Shown here in pieces: positions 39,390 to 51,768 of a DNA stretch of 64,000 bases. The DNA is from Styela clava. Taxonomy: Eukaryota; Chordata; Ascidiacea; Stolidobranchia; Styelidae. How positions within the stretch are numbered: the stretch's first letter is position 1; every line of letters begins with the position of its first letter. The stretch spans positions 10,213,426 to 10,277,425 of the forward strand of contig NC_135263.1 in the NCBI RefSeq assembly GCF_964204865.1. The letters are read 5' to 3'. The notes under the pieces were generated by a model. It saw only the letters and a program-made list of their open reading frames with translations, made no database searches and had not been told where the DNA came from. Made by a program: the position numbers and the translations under genes.

Positions 39390-41862
39390 TAAGTATTGTC
39401 GTGTTCTGTCGAAAAAAAAAACGATTGATAAAGATACTGTCCTACTAGGCCCGTAAAATTCTTAAAATTCAAATTTTGCGTTGAGCTCTAATGTTTTTAA
39501 GGTTGTATTATGCACGTGCTTGATCATATTTCAGTTTATCGTCGTCCAGTGCTTCAATGTCGATGTTAACAAAATTACTTTGTATGTTACCAAAATTACT
39601 TTTAATTAGCGTCAATAACGTAGAGTTTTCACCGCAGTTGTAATATATATATTAGAGATTTAACGATAAAATTGAGTTTATCATCAAATGTCACGAGAAT
39701 GAAGTTGAACTAGAAATTCAGTCGAGTTTAGTTTGTTAATAAGTTATGTTGCCTGCAATTTTGTAAGTGTCTCTAATAAATAATAAAACATCTCCATGGA
39801 CAATTTTTACATATCAGAATTTAATTATAAATTATCCGTTTAGTTATAGGAGGAGCAAAAACTGACTAAATCCAATGTCATATTTCCTCCTAACCTGAGT
39901 ATTAAATCATTTGAAATAAATTTTGAGAAAGATAGCAATTGAGACATTTAATAATATTAGCTAATAGATACTGTGAGATGTGCGTTATTGTGATGTAAAT
40001 ATAGGATTTTAAAAGTACAGCTTTGCTTGTACCAATTGTCAATTTTTATCGTCTTTGATTGTGTGAAATTTTTTTTGTTGTTGTTTAAATTAAACTTCTT
40101 ACCAAAAGCTGATATCTCCAGACATAATGATGATTATGTTTTTGTCAGTGTATTTACTTACATCGTATTTTCCCAAAATAAGACCTAGCCCGAATTTTAG
40201 AAAGGATTTTAATATGAGCCCTTCCCTCAAAATAAGACCCAGTCGGTAGCGAGAATTTTTTTTGCATGACATTCTTGGGAATGATGATATGGTTATTTTT
40301 GAATAATCTATGTTTTGGTATTTTTTTTCTAAATAAAAACGTGTTGATTATGAGTGAATGGATATTGGTTTACACATTTTGTATATTTGAAAAGCTCGTA
40401 ATCAAATAAGCGTTGGTTATTTTTCGAGCGATAATTCAAATTAGACCCTGTCTTACCGTCGGAGAAACTCGGTATACACGCAGTGTATGTTATGTATGTG
40501 TATGTGTATGTTACCTGACAACAAGTAGTTGATATACAAAGCTTGGTTGACACCACTTTCCTGGCAGTTATTACCTTATTAAGGTAATTTTGTATGTATT
40601 CGTTTTGTTTTTTATTCCACTGTAAACTTTTTTTCATGATGTAATGTTGGACTTTTTTTTATATATTAATTACTTTTGGACTTAGTCAAGGGTGTCGATT
40701 CAAGTCTCTCCTTTCTATTTGTCGCATAAATTGTATTTTCTTCATGGAGATAAAACAAATACTGAATAATGAATTCTAAAGATATATATACAGTATTTTA
40801 AAAAAAGGCGAATAAATTTGTTTTAGTTTCACGTCGTTTTTGAAATAGGGAAACCTGTTGTTTAGCCTAAGAGTTTAATACAGAAGAGAACATTTTCTTA
40901 AAATTTTAAATTTCATCTCTGCTTACAAATTGAATATGTGTTTCAAACAAACTTACATATACAAACTCAAATGTACATAAAATATAAGATAAAGATAAAT
41001 CGGTGCTCCAGAAGTATGCGCACCAAGATATCGCACATCCTGAATCCTAACCGGTACACACATACTATGTTCAGGTTGTGCGCCATCCTGGTGCGCATAC
41101 TTCTGGAGGTCCGATAAATCTGTCTTCTGAGTGAACTAAATTAAAATTCTTCCCCAAATAGCGCTGCGAGTTTGGCGAAAGTTTCCTATGTGTAGAGGTA
41201 TACGGGAATATTTTATTGCTATGAAACGCGAGTCTGTGTTGCAGATACGCCGTGCATCATATTTTACGAGAAAAAGACTTAAGCTGCTTATAAATGAATA
41301 TATGTTGTATAGTATAATTATTTATTCAAAAATATTAATTCCATGGTTTAGCGCTTAGTGCAAATAAAATTTCATGAATGAAATATAAACAAATACATCA
41401 ATAAATATGTAACAGGCCCCCGTAGGAACAAAACATACAAGCTCTGCTTCTCTTTGTATCTTTAGACTATGGAATATATATTGAAAAAAATTCCTGAATT
41501 TATAAGTGAACGTATATCGGAATGAAACAAACCCTAATTTTGATGAAAATATCATAGAATTGAGCAACCTAAAGCAGGTGTGCAAACGATGTATAAAAGT
41601 GAGTGACATGATAACAAAAATCTAAACGTTTGATGTACTATACGTTATTGATCAGTTAGGAATAACAACTACACTTTTTAGCTGTTTTACAATTAGTTGT
41701 CCATCGGTGCCAAACAAACCTTCTGCTTTTATATCCACGGAGTTAAAGTTGGTTGTTTGATTTAGACGAATTTGAAAATTCAAAATTAATTCAGAAAATT
41801 ATATATAAATGTGCAATGTTCCCTTACAAATTGGCAATAGACAGAATATTTTTTTCGAAATT
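39390..41862. other. Intergenic with MITE remnants
   Basis: No gene is supported. Around 40160-40260 two copies of an AAAATAAGACC(T/C)AG word suggest a decayed MITE (low confidence). A complete palindromic MITE lies at 40999-41115. Confidence 0.4.
40999..41115. repeat. Palindromic MITE family PAL, copy 2 (uninterrupted)
   Basis: Left arm CTCCAGAAGTATGCGCACCA then AGATATCGCACATCCTGA; right arm GTTGTGCGCCATCCTGGTGC then GCATACTTCTGGAGGTCC. The arms are about 42 bp and separated by about 30 bp, a near-complete hairpin. Confidence 0.85.
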
Positions 41863-43622
41863 TTAATTTCCCACGATAGAAATAACGCCACCAATGATTG
41901 CAAGGGCGAAGGATACCCAAGCAAATACGAAACTATATCCCCAGCTTACGTTAGAAAGAAAAACGGTATCAGCATATAGTCCAGTATAGGAAGCAAGCCC
42001 AATCATGATCAAAACACCTAAAAAAAAATAAGAGTGGTGAAATTTTTTAATTTGTGTGCAATAAAAAGTTTAATTTAAATTGACAGAGAGATATTCCACT
42101 GTGTCAAATTGTTGCGGTGGTATTTATTTGGTATGCCGCCATAATTTTTGTATCTCAAATATATGTAACATCTCGTGTTTACCTCACTCTTATGAGTAAT
42201 GAAGAAGAAACACTCGGCAGATAATTTCTAGAATACACGGGTATTCTTCATGTAAATGAGATTACGATCAAATAAAAGTTCAAAGGAGAATTGCTTTATC
42301 ACAACGGTGTGTCTAAGTGGGCGGGGCATCAGTTTTTGGCTGATGCCTATTCTTTTATGACTCATCGATTATTTTCGTATGTATTTAACTCTAATTTTCA
42401 CCATGTCATTATAAACTGACAAGCACTCACGGAGCTATTCGAATGTCACTCACCCTTCATTGATAGTACGAATCTATTTATTATGTGATTGGGCGGGGTC
42501 GGGCATACAATATAAAAAGGCTCGTTGTAAAAAAGTGTAAACGTATGGTTTTAATTGTTAAACCCTTTGGACAAATATAGTATACATTCGATCAAAAGGA
42601 CAAGAACTATTCGCGTCACTTTATGGAAATTTACATAGTGTGCTTTAGATACGCCAATGACCTTTTTGTACCAGAAATTTATTTTATATGATATATTTTA
42701 TCGTTGGGTTGTTTTTAAACAGTTTCAAGTCTGAGACGTTTGGCATCTAAGGCACTTAATATTGTTTATAGCTCACGATTTCACCTTTTATTACAATTTA
42801 ATAACTTGTGAGAGAAACCATGCAGCTACACATTCTTCCACTTATAATTGCACAACTTAAATTTGTGACGAATTGCTATGTTCTAATCTTATCAAGCACA
42901 CTTGATACCTCCGAGTAGTGAAAGCACTCCACCAAATGTTCCAAACGCCGATCCTTTCTCTTTTTTCGCCCCACCGATTAACGCCCCAATTGCTCCACAT
43001 AAAAGTATGACATCTCCCATTATATTGAATGCAATTGCTACTTTTTCAGCATTTCCCTTTGGTACTGAAAAAGTAAATATATCATGAAAACTAAATGACA
43101 TTATGAAGTTTTTGAAACAAAAAATTTGGAATATGTCTAAAAATCCATGATTATTTTTCCGAAATAAACTGTTTTAAAATATGTAGGCAGCATCTGGAAT
43201 TTTTTTTTATCTTGAATCTTAAAAACGGAGAAAGCTCTTTTCAAAATTCAGGCGAGTTTTACACAGCAACAGGACTTTGCTAATGTGAGGCAATATATTA
43301 GGCGAAATTATAAACAATCTTGTGCATTGAAAATATGCCTCTAGACTCGACGTCTGAAAAATGCATGATGCATGAACAAAACACACAAAAAGAAATAGTA
43401 AATTTGAAGTTTAAAATGTGCATTAACTTACACCGTTCATTTGTCTAAAATTTGAAATTGTGGAAAAAACGTACCGTTAGCCCAAACACCACCAGAGACA
43501 ACTTGAAACAATCCCTGAGCAGAAACAGGCGTGTAAATCCATCCTGGTGTTGCTAGTGCTATTAAATTGAAGCATAAAGCAAAAAGAAGTCCACCACCAC
43601 TTCCGAGACGAAGAAATCCCAT
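41863..43622 (-). CDS. Claudin/PMP22-like four-pass membrane protein, copy 1
   Basis: Three exons on minus: 43475-43622, 42909-43064 and 41863-42017, with GT-AG introns of 410 and 891 bp, all in phase 1. They join to 152 codons. Exon 1 has TM1 and the start of the first loop (NLIALATPGWIY, GLFQV). Exon 2 carries TM2 (IMGDVILLCGAIGALI) and a basic loop (GGAKKEKG). Exon 3 holds TM3 (FLIMIGLASYTGL-type, here VLIMIGLASYTGL), the short second loop and TM4 (WGYSFVFAWVSFALAIIGGV). Topology and the G-W...GLF pattern match the claudin/PMP22/EMP superfamily (W-GLW in claudins), but the loop-1 cysteine pair is missing and the protein is shorter than claudins (about 200 aa). Expected place: plasma membrane or cell contacts. 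Paralogues lie at 55398 and 61455. Confidence 0.75.
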
Positions 43623-46558
43623 GTTATTGTTAAAAAGATATTGAAAGTTACAAACAAAAGGTAGGGCAGAATCTGAAAATCTTCATAATTTTATTTTCAT
43701 TACTTTGGTTAGAATTTCGAGTTAATGATCACGGCATAAATATTTTTGGATTAGTAACACATGTGCGCAAAATGTTTATTCAAAAGTTGTCAAAAACAAC
43801 TAAAAAAGTAAAAATCTTATATTTTAAAGCCAATTTTTATTATTCTCGACTCACGTCTTATTTTGAGTAAGATCTGACTTTACCAAATTTTTCGACAATT
43901 GGAAACCAAAATAGATATCCATCAAGTTCGAAAGCTTTCCGAAAACTGCGATGACAGAGGTTTCTATCGTTTTTTATATAATCGATATATTTATCTATAA
44001 GTACAATAATTTCTACAATAAAAGACTAAGTTTACTTAAGAGTTATTAGTTTGACAAACATTATATGTCGTTATTTGATCTGGTTCAATCAAAAATAGAG
44101 GTGAGATGTTTCATGAGTGTTTACATAGAATTGACGTGATTGTAAAAAAGACTGTATTACATAGGTCAGATCCAGAGGTCAATATATCTTATACACGCCC
44201 TGAGACTTTTCTCAATCGACGTGAACATCATGGAAGAATTACTTAACGAGTCAACGTGCTTGAAACTTTGAATCGTCCCTGGCGACGTTTTCACTAATTT
44301 GAGAAAATGCTAAATCGATTTGCCCATCTTCATTGGCGTGTTGGCAGCGACTGATGAATAGATGTAAGAGAACATAAAAAATAAATCAGTTTTACGTACT
44401 TGATCACGTTTTTGGTGGAAGAATGTATTAGAAAGCCCCACTTTTCTAAAAGATCTCCCAAAAATAATCGGATCCAACATAGCCCAAAAGCAACAACATT
44501 CCAACTAGCCTCCAACGAGATATAATAAACGATAAACTAAAAGGAAGCCGTTGAAATCAGCGCTAATTGAATGTAACTAACAAGAAGGAACTTTTGTACA
44601 ATACGCACGTAAATCCGAAACGGAATATCGTACCAATAATGTTGTGTACAGGAAGTACGTTGAACGTTACCATTCACGTTCAGCCAGAGACCCTCTTTCT
44701 ATCCCACACTCTAAAATGAAGTTTGAGGACATGTAGACATGATCACGGGTATAACAAAAATATCATGTCCCACTCATATGTATACCTGTGGTATTTAGCC
44801 TTTTTTAGCTTAGCCTTGTGGACCGGTAAAAATTCAAAACTAATTTTGCGGAACGGTGAACTTCAAAATTAACCAAAAATATCAGAAACACAAAACATAA
44901 TTAAATGAATGTAACTACGACAAAAGTATGCAATTCAAAAGCAGACAACTCAATTTGATGAGAAATTTGCTGCTGTCTTTTTGATATCATACGTGTTCAA
45001 CGCGGTTATAATGATGTTTCAGAAAAGTGAAGTGGAGCGTTGACATCCACACGATTTCTTTGTCTGGCCTTGATGAGAGATAACGATTAAAAGCTTTTCT
45101 CACATAAGTGAGTTGTTCAAAAATGCTCAGTAATTTAATGGCTTTGTCACTGAACTCAGGATATTCTTTTCCAGACGATATCCAAAATAATGACAGGTCT
45201 TTATGCTTCTACATCAACGTGGTATGTGCTTGACATCATTTTGCCATCAAATTTCGGTAAATTATTTTGTCAAATTACGGAACGAGCGAGGTTTTCAATC
45301 AATTTAAGATTTAACAAGACAAGTAGGTTACTATTTGCTATCGACCTCCTTCGTTATGATGTTAGCCGTTATGACGTCATAGACTTAACAAAACCTTCAG
45401 GCGTTCGGGTCTTAAATGGGCGTATCACCTCCGACCAAGTTCGGTTGGACGTCAATAGTAGTTAAAACTCGCAAAAAAATAGCCAGGCCATCACCACCTT
45501 GCATAATAGCAATTGAAATATAATATTGGAATATATTTGGCGGACCGGCAAGGAGGCTTATTCGAACCGGCACCCGTTCTCAAGTGGTTTCCAGCCCTTT
45601 ATGGCTTATGGCCCCATTCCGGAGGCTTTTAGCACCCATGGCCCCCTGTTTATAATTTCAGTGGTATTTTCTTGTTATTTTTATAGGCAGATCCCAAATC
45701 CAAATATTTCCACACAAATCATGCTCAACAATGTGAAAACACCTTGTGAAATAACCTTATCTATGAATGAAACTAGAAGAGCGGAAAGTGTTCTTCTGAA
45801 GGGAAATATAAAAATCATTTTTGCGCCTGGTATTGAAGCCCCTCCCCCTGCTCTGCGGCCCCTTGGCTGTTACAGATACAATGTTTTGGAACGTTTCTAG
45901 ATCTTGGTGAAATGACCATCAAGGATAATTATTGAAAATTTGACGTTTAATTGTGCCCAAATTTCACTCATTTATGGAGGATAAAAAGAATTTGAAAATA
46001 GAAAAATTCACTATATATGTTGGTCTAGCAGTTGTTGATAATGCAGGTTTGGGTTGGAACTGGTTGGTTTCCTATTTTTGAAGTGATAAAGGCCATGGAT
46101 ATGGCTACAATTCAATCAATAGAATACAAGGAAATCTTTAGGATGTTCTATAGGTATAAACTATTAATACAAAAATCTGCATGTAATGCCACTTTGAAAT
46201 GTACAAGTGGATGATACCTAATGGCAATGCGTATGCGTTGAAAAGTGACGACGAGTCTCAATATGGTACCATCTTCGAACTAGTGGGACTACATATTAGA
46301 ACTTCAGTAACTATATCAATTACAAAATATTGTATAGGTGAAGCAACGCACGGCATATATATATATGCATTTACATAACTGTAAAGTATGGAATGAGTCG
46401 CTCAATCCGAGCAATGGGTCGCATGACGAAGCTGCCTTTAATGACTCATGCATCTATATTTCCCAAAATTGTTTCGTCGGTATAGCAAGACTACTATTCC
46501 GTCATTTCTATTGACGGCTGAATCTGCATGTTGCAATTCGGAGAAAACTATATCTGCT
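43623..46558. other. Intergenic; possible decayed hAT-like sequence
   Basis: No supported gene. Words such as GGACCGG and GGAACGG (44,820-44,870; 45,540) and a CAAGTGGTTTCCAGCC...TTATGGCCCC start near 45,582 resemble hAT subterminal sequence, but no target duplication could be matched. Confidence 0.35.
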
Positions 46559-49500
46559 ATGGAGATACCTTTGATATTACCAACTTTATTTGCATTCGGT
46601 AAGTTACTAAACATAATGTTTATGTTTTTATTTTATAACATAGTGAATATTTTATAAACTGGATAGTAATAAATATGGCCTATAACCAATGTTATTGTAT
46701 ATCTAGCGAATCCGTATATGTATATCTTGTATCCGTCTTTGCACACGCTGTAAGTCATATTAAAGTCATGTATATATATTGATAAATTGAATGTTTATTT
46801 GTGAAGATACAACATTCAAGTTGTTTCTGTTTAAAACAAGCTTACACAATTCATAAGTCTTATTCTGAGATTAGGACGCGAAATATTCTTTGGGACGGAT
46901 TTGAAAGACAATTCCGCATTGTGAGCGCTATATAATTTAATGCTTTTCCACAGTTCTTCAACTAATATATCTGCATTTTTAGTGTTTTTCGAAATCGTCT
47001 GTAGCCAGCAATGTGAAATCCCAAAAGACAGTTTGCAGATCAGACATAGAATTGGTCAACTAAAGCCGAAAAACTACCCACAACGTATTTCTGCAAAGCA
47101 AAATTGTGTCTGGCAGTTTTCTGACGATATATTTCCAGGACAGGCTTTGTTTATATATGTATCGGGCATTAATTTGGTTCTCAACAACGAAGCTATCGCA
47201 GATATAACAATAGGTAAGACTATTTCTAAATCGAGCCGAACCATTAGAAAATTGAAATATGCATCGGACATTGATTTGGTTCGCAACAGCGAAGCTGATG
47301 TTGGATGTCAGTACCGAAAATCTGAATTGATCTCTACATAGGACACAAACAGATTCTCGACTTTGATTAAAAGTTGAGAAAAAAAGAATGAAACTACTAC
47401 TTAAAAACAACTAATTTGCTAATACCAAGCTGTCTTTAATAGAGCTATCACAGTGCGACAAAATGTCTTTAAACATATTTCATATTGTTTCAAATTACAA
47501 TGTAGTACCGTAGTTACATTACGTTCCGATGTCCGCCATCTTGGTTCGCATACTTCGGGAGCACCCATAATTATATAGAATCATAGCATCCTAGCATAAC
47601 ATAATGTTATATTAATACATACGCTTATTTCTCTTCAGGGGAAGAGAATCCATATTACAAAAAGCCGAGAGCGAATTGTAGACTTTACGGAAAGAATATC
47701 ACAGATTTAAATTGGATAAATGTCAACAAGTATTTCATAGAAAACTATGGCAGTAAAGGAAAGAGTTGCAATGCGTGGGTCGTTGATAGTAGACCTGTTC
47801 AAAAAGTAGTTTTTCGATCTTTCGGTGTACAGAATGAAGCTTTCCCCTATACAGATTTCTTGCTGGTTTACGAATATTTACCCGTAGAGAGCATACTCCA
47901 GTCTCACACTACAACTTTGAAGGATGAAACCTTTTCTACGCATTTCACCTCATTAGGAATGTCTTCCCCAGGTAAGGCGTAGCAGTAGCGTACCAAAAAG
48001 AACATAATCTTGACAAATCCCATTTTATTGACAAATACAAGAATGTCATAATACGTAGCTTTCCACTTATGTTCAAATTTCTACATGAAATTCAAAGTTC
48101 AGTGTTGGAAAGGGCATTGAGTGGCTGGCTTGACTATGTACTCAAATTCAAAACGCATGCTTCTAATTACCGGTATCTATTTTGTAGAAAATATCTCACA
48201 TTTTGTGACAGAAGACAAACGCTTTCAAATTATTTTCATATTTTGACTGTAGGCTTTTTTCATATATTTGGGGAAAGATATTTTTCAAATGGGGAGATTT
48301 GTATTTCGGACCAAACTGCAATCTATATATTTATAAGAAAAATACCATTACTGTAGTCTACTTTAAGTTAACAGTTGCACATTTTGGGAATAATGACTTT
48401 GATGCAATCATTGTTTAAGGTGTTACAACCAAGGATTACGAAGAAATGACAGACAAAGTACAATGTGGAAACAACACTGCTTACATAGTATTGATTGTAA
48501 TTCTTGCCCTATGCCTCTTCATAATTGTATCGTATTTCATATATCACATATCAAGGTATTTCATGACCCAATAGTTTCATTTAACTTACTTACTATAGTG
48601 TGATATGATGTGAGTAAAGAAATAATAATATTTTCGTTGTGTCTTTAGAATAACTACAAATGTCTTATATGTTTACTGTGTATTCAAATATTGCCTGTTT
48701 TGCATACAGACACCGTTCTGCAAGACAAAAAGGTGTTCTTTCGTCAGTTTCCTCACCAAGAATTCACGTTACCGCTAGTAGCACTGACACGGGTGTAAGA
48801 ATGGATAACGCACCTGACTCAACAAATCCTAACACTGATATTGTTTTGAGCGGAAATGAGAATCATGCGTAAGTGAAGCCTGTCAAACTATTACTCGATA
48901 TATCAACGTCTTTAGCTCTTCGGTTTACCGCCTCATCTTTCGTATCTTTTTCAGATTGGTTAATACTTTTCTGATAACCAATCGTTTCGCATAATATAAT
49001 ATTCCTTGGTCAAAACGAGGGTAGTAAAAGTGGAGATTTTGTGAAATTTGAATGAATTTTCGTTTAAATTTCTACATCGTTTTAAACAGATATGCAATGG
49101 CAGTAGATCCGTTTGGAATGCCAATCACTTCCAGACCATCCGAAAATATCAACGCGACCTCTACTTATGCAACCATAGGTAATACGGTCGCAACTGGAAG
49201 TAATTTTCCTATACCAAGGTATTCTAAAGCATTGCTGGAAACTTAGATAACACGCAATATTTTAAAATATATAGCAATAATTCTTTCCAATGGATATATA
49301 TATAAACGAAATTTTCAAATTCTGCAGTGCAAAGCGTCATCATTTTGGCCTCTTAGTTTAGTAGCTCGTTTGGTAAATCCTGTTTGTTGATCGGGATGGG
49401 TGAATTAGTAGTTTATCTATTGAAAGATTTTCGATTTGAGATACCGATTTAGAAATTTTACGGCACAAATGTTAATGCAAATCGACAAAACTTAGATTAG

Positions 49501-49844
49501 AAACCCGTAATAAAATGTCTTTTTGATACCCAGTACTGTGGTGTTTCATTTCTGCAGAAAAGCAGAATTAATTGAAGTTTACAAACACCGCTTTCACATC
49601 AAATATTACATGAAGTCAAAGTGTTTCTGACTTGCTCGTTAAAACTGATCTGTTATTTTTCAGTGACAATGGTCCGATGTACGACATACCGAGCAACAAC
49701 CGCGAGAGGGCACCAACAGCTATATCATCAACAAGCAATCCTACAGACCCCTATTACCAAATACCGAGTGGGAGAATTCCCGACAAAAATCCTCCAAGTT
49801 CAAATGTTAAAGATGTTTATGCCATTGTTCGCAAAGACAAATAG
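46559..49844 (+). CDS. CUB-ectodomain type I receptor with tyrosine-motif cytoplasmic tail
   Basis: I assembled seven exons: 46559-46598, 46983-47213, 47639-47971, 48420-48555, 48710-48868, 49090-49218 and 49664-49844. All junctions are GT-AG with matching phases (1,1,1,2,2,2), giving 402 residues. Order: signal peptide (1-21, MEIPLILPTLFAF start, cleavage near VCS-QQ); a CUB-like half (GQLKPKNYPQRI, NCVWQF); a second CUB-like region (C104, SCNAWVVD, VVFRSFGV, DFLLVYEY) with N-glycosylation sites N110 and N219; one TM helix (about 222-243); a 155-residue tail. The tail has TSTYATI (Y326, fits the ITIM S-x-Y-x-x-I), MYDIP (Y349), YYQIP (Y374) and VYAIV (Y395). Such motifs are SH2 docking sites in other receptors, so a surface signalling role is inferred. 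I do not recognise an orthologue. An in-frame upstream ATG at 46448 would bury the signal peptide, so I prefer 46559. Confidence 0.72.
47161..47305 (+). repeat. Partial duplication of exon 2 end into intron 2
   Basis: ATCGGGCATTAATTTGGTTC and AACGAAGCT (from 47161) recur as ATCGGACATTGATTTGGTTC and AGCGAAGCT (from 47263), an offset of 102 bp. The second copy lies just past the exon 2 donor of the CUB receptor and stays in frame with it until a stop at 47339-47341. Confidence 0.75.
47521..47569. repeat. Palindromic MITE family PAL, single arm (copy 3)
   Basis: CCGCCATCTTGGTTCGCATA then CTTCGGGAGCACCC matches the right arm of copies 1 and 2. It sits in intron 2 of the CUB receptor. The other arm is missing. 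Confidence 0.65.
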
Positions 49845-49962
49845 ACTAGAAACTAATTGCTTGGATCAACGACGATTCCTCAATACTAAAAACTATTCAA
49901 TATTATTGTATGCTTTCCTAATTAATCTGAGTTGCTGTTTACTTTATTCACAGAAAAAAACA

Positions 49963-49968
49963 AATAAA
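49963..49968 (+). terminator. Poly-A signal AATAAA for the CUB receptor gene
   Basis: About 120 bp after the stop codon and just before a hAT-like insertion. Confidence 0.5.
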
Positions 49969-49994
49969 AAACAGTTGCTTCATATGCCATATAT

Positions 49995-50708
49995 CGACGG
50001 CGATCAAACCGCGGCTCGCGAGAGTTTTTAAGCGGCTCTTCGGCTTCGCGCTAGCATTAATTAATATCCAAATTGAACTAAGAGAAACTGAAGTGTAAAT
50101 TTTTTTTTTAAATTCATCAAAAAGCAGAATAAGTTTTTATCAATGCATACGACAAATTATGGGAAGTAAACGGGAAGAAGAATATGCATTCACTAGTCGA
50201 GAAAATAAACTTCTCTGTTTAATCTCTCATATGTTGCTAATTCAAAATAAAGTCAGCAACGTTGAACGTCACCCTGAAACGAATCACAAAAACTTCGTAC
50301 GAGACTACCCTCGTAAATCGTAAGCCTCGTAAGGAAACACAGATTAAATGACTTTAAATTATTACTAGAAAGACAGCAGAAATTTATGATATCATTTGGC
50401 AACGAATCTTATGCATCAACTGAAGCTAGTTTTGTCATAACATGGAATATTGCTCGTGCTAAACACCCGTTCTCTGGCTATGATTTTATGAAAAAATAAA
50501 TATTGCTGATGTTGTCACAGTCAATAGTCCAAACGCCGGTTTCGCGTCGCACTATACAAAGGCGCATCTCCCAAATTTGTATCAATGTAACAGTTACAAT
50601 GCACAATCATTTGTTGAGCTCTAATATTATTCATTTCAAAAATTATGCGGCTCTCACATATTTCTGATTTGCTGCATGCGGCTCAAAAAATTTATTTGAT
50701 CACCCCTG
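49995..50708. mobile_element. hAT-like non-autonomous element (about 714 bp)
   Basis: The left end CGACGGCGATCAAAC and right end ATTTGATCACCCCTG are inverted (consensus CAGGGGTGATCAAA). GCGGCTC words lie inside both ends. No clean 8-bp duplication was found, so the limits may be off or the flanks decayed. Confidence 0.6.
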
Positions 50709-50896
50709 TAGTAGTATATATTTACGGTCATATATATTCGACCTGGATTTTTTTCGGTAGTTATGTCTTCGAAATTATTTACCTCTGTATGTACATATAC
50801 TCTTGCGTAATCGAACCATATTTAAACGTTTGTCCAACACTATTCATTGCACAACCTTATCCTTGTAGAGTAGTATTTTTGTCTAGGAAGTGAATA

Positions 50897-51768
50897 ATGA
50901 GCGAAAAAATAAGTTTTTACGAAAACAAAAACCTTGCATACAAGTATGCAGACGGAAGACCATCATATCCACAATCATTGGCAAATGATGTGATGAAGTA
51001 CCGTGCCAATTTAAGACATGATGTGAGTGATCCGAATAAACTAAAATATATATTTGAAAATGCTTGATGTTGTACGTTGTAGTGGACATGCAACACGGTT
51101 ATTTGCTCCGTATTTTGAGTCAAGTTTAGGTATAGATATCAGTTCGGAACAGATCGAAGTTGCAAGGGAACTGACAAAGACAAATGATGAAAATGTTTCA
51201 TATAAAGTTGTGACGAATGATGTGTTCCCCGTTGAAAATGATGCGTAGATTTCGGTAACTGTGCCACAGCTGCTCATTGGCTGGATATGCCCAATTTGAA
51301 AATGAATGCAATCGGGTCTTAAAACCAAACGGTTGTGTTGCGATTTATACTTACTTTTTTGCGTCAGTCAGACGACCTAAATCTACTAAAGCAGCGAACC
51401 AAAGTCAATCGGACCTACAATGCCAAAGTCTTATGCGTGATTACATCAGGGATATTCGTGGACATCCAAGAAATAATCTTTGGCTCGAAGAATATCGATG
51501 GCTTTTTGAGAAAATTTCAAATAAAAGCAAAAGATGGCTCAATGGAATCGAATATGACGTGGAATGGAGTTTTACTCAGTTGAGAAAATGTTGGGCAAGC
51601 AAAGGGGAATATTATAAACTTTTGAGTGAAGAAAATCCAGAAATCGACCCACTCGACGTATTTTTAAATAATATAAAACAACTACTGAATATGGAAAATC
51701 AGGAAAATGAAGATACCGCGTTTGATATAACGTGGAGATTTCCCTGTATTGTATTTACCAAGGCGTAA
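50897..51768 (+). pseudogene. Class I SAM-dependent methyltransferase, frameshifted copy
   Basis: Read across three frames, the sequence follows a class I methyltransferase. The N-terminal frame (50897-51067) has KYADGRPSYPQSL. A shifted frame (51054-51248) carries the degenerate motif I region MLDVVRCSGHATRLF (DVGCGSG expected), then LGIDISSEQIEVAREL, the acidic motif II strand. Another shift at about 51,250 leads to NCATAAHWLDM (a TAAHW-type post-motif IV block). A third shift (about 51,290) gives FENECNRVLKPNGCVAIY and the C-terminus to 51768. RPxYP, AAHW-D and RVLKPNG blocks are typical of the trans-aconitate-methyltransferase-like family. Three frame breaks and the altered glycine motif mean it cannot make an active enzyme. 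No introns or poly-A tail are evident, so retrocopy or decayed gene cannot be told apart. Confidence 0.72.

Noticed and set aside
45190-45900. Two open frames (91 and 124 codons) in the 45-kb area
   Set aside because: No recognisable domains; composition and neighbouring GGACCGG and GTGGTTTCC words fit decayed transposon sequence, and no target duplication was found.
49621-50031. 136-codon open frame over the last exon of the CUB receptor
   Set aside because: It uses the alternative frame of exon 7, has no domain, and would need a phase-1 junction; the phase-2 frame carries the YDIP, YQIP and YAIV motifs and a clean stop.
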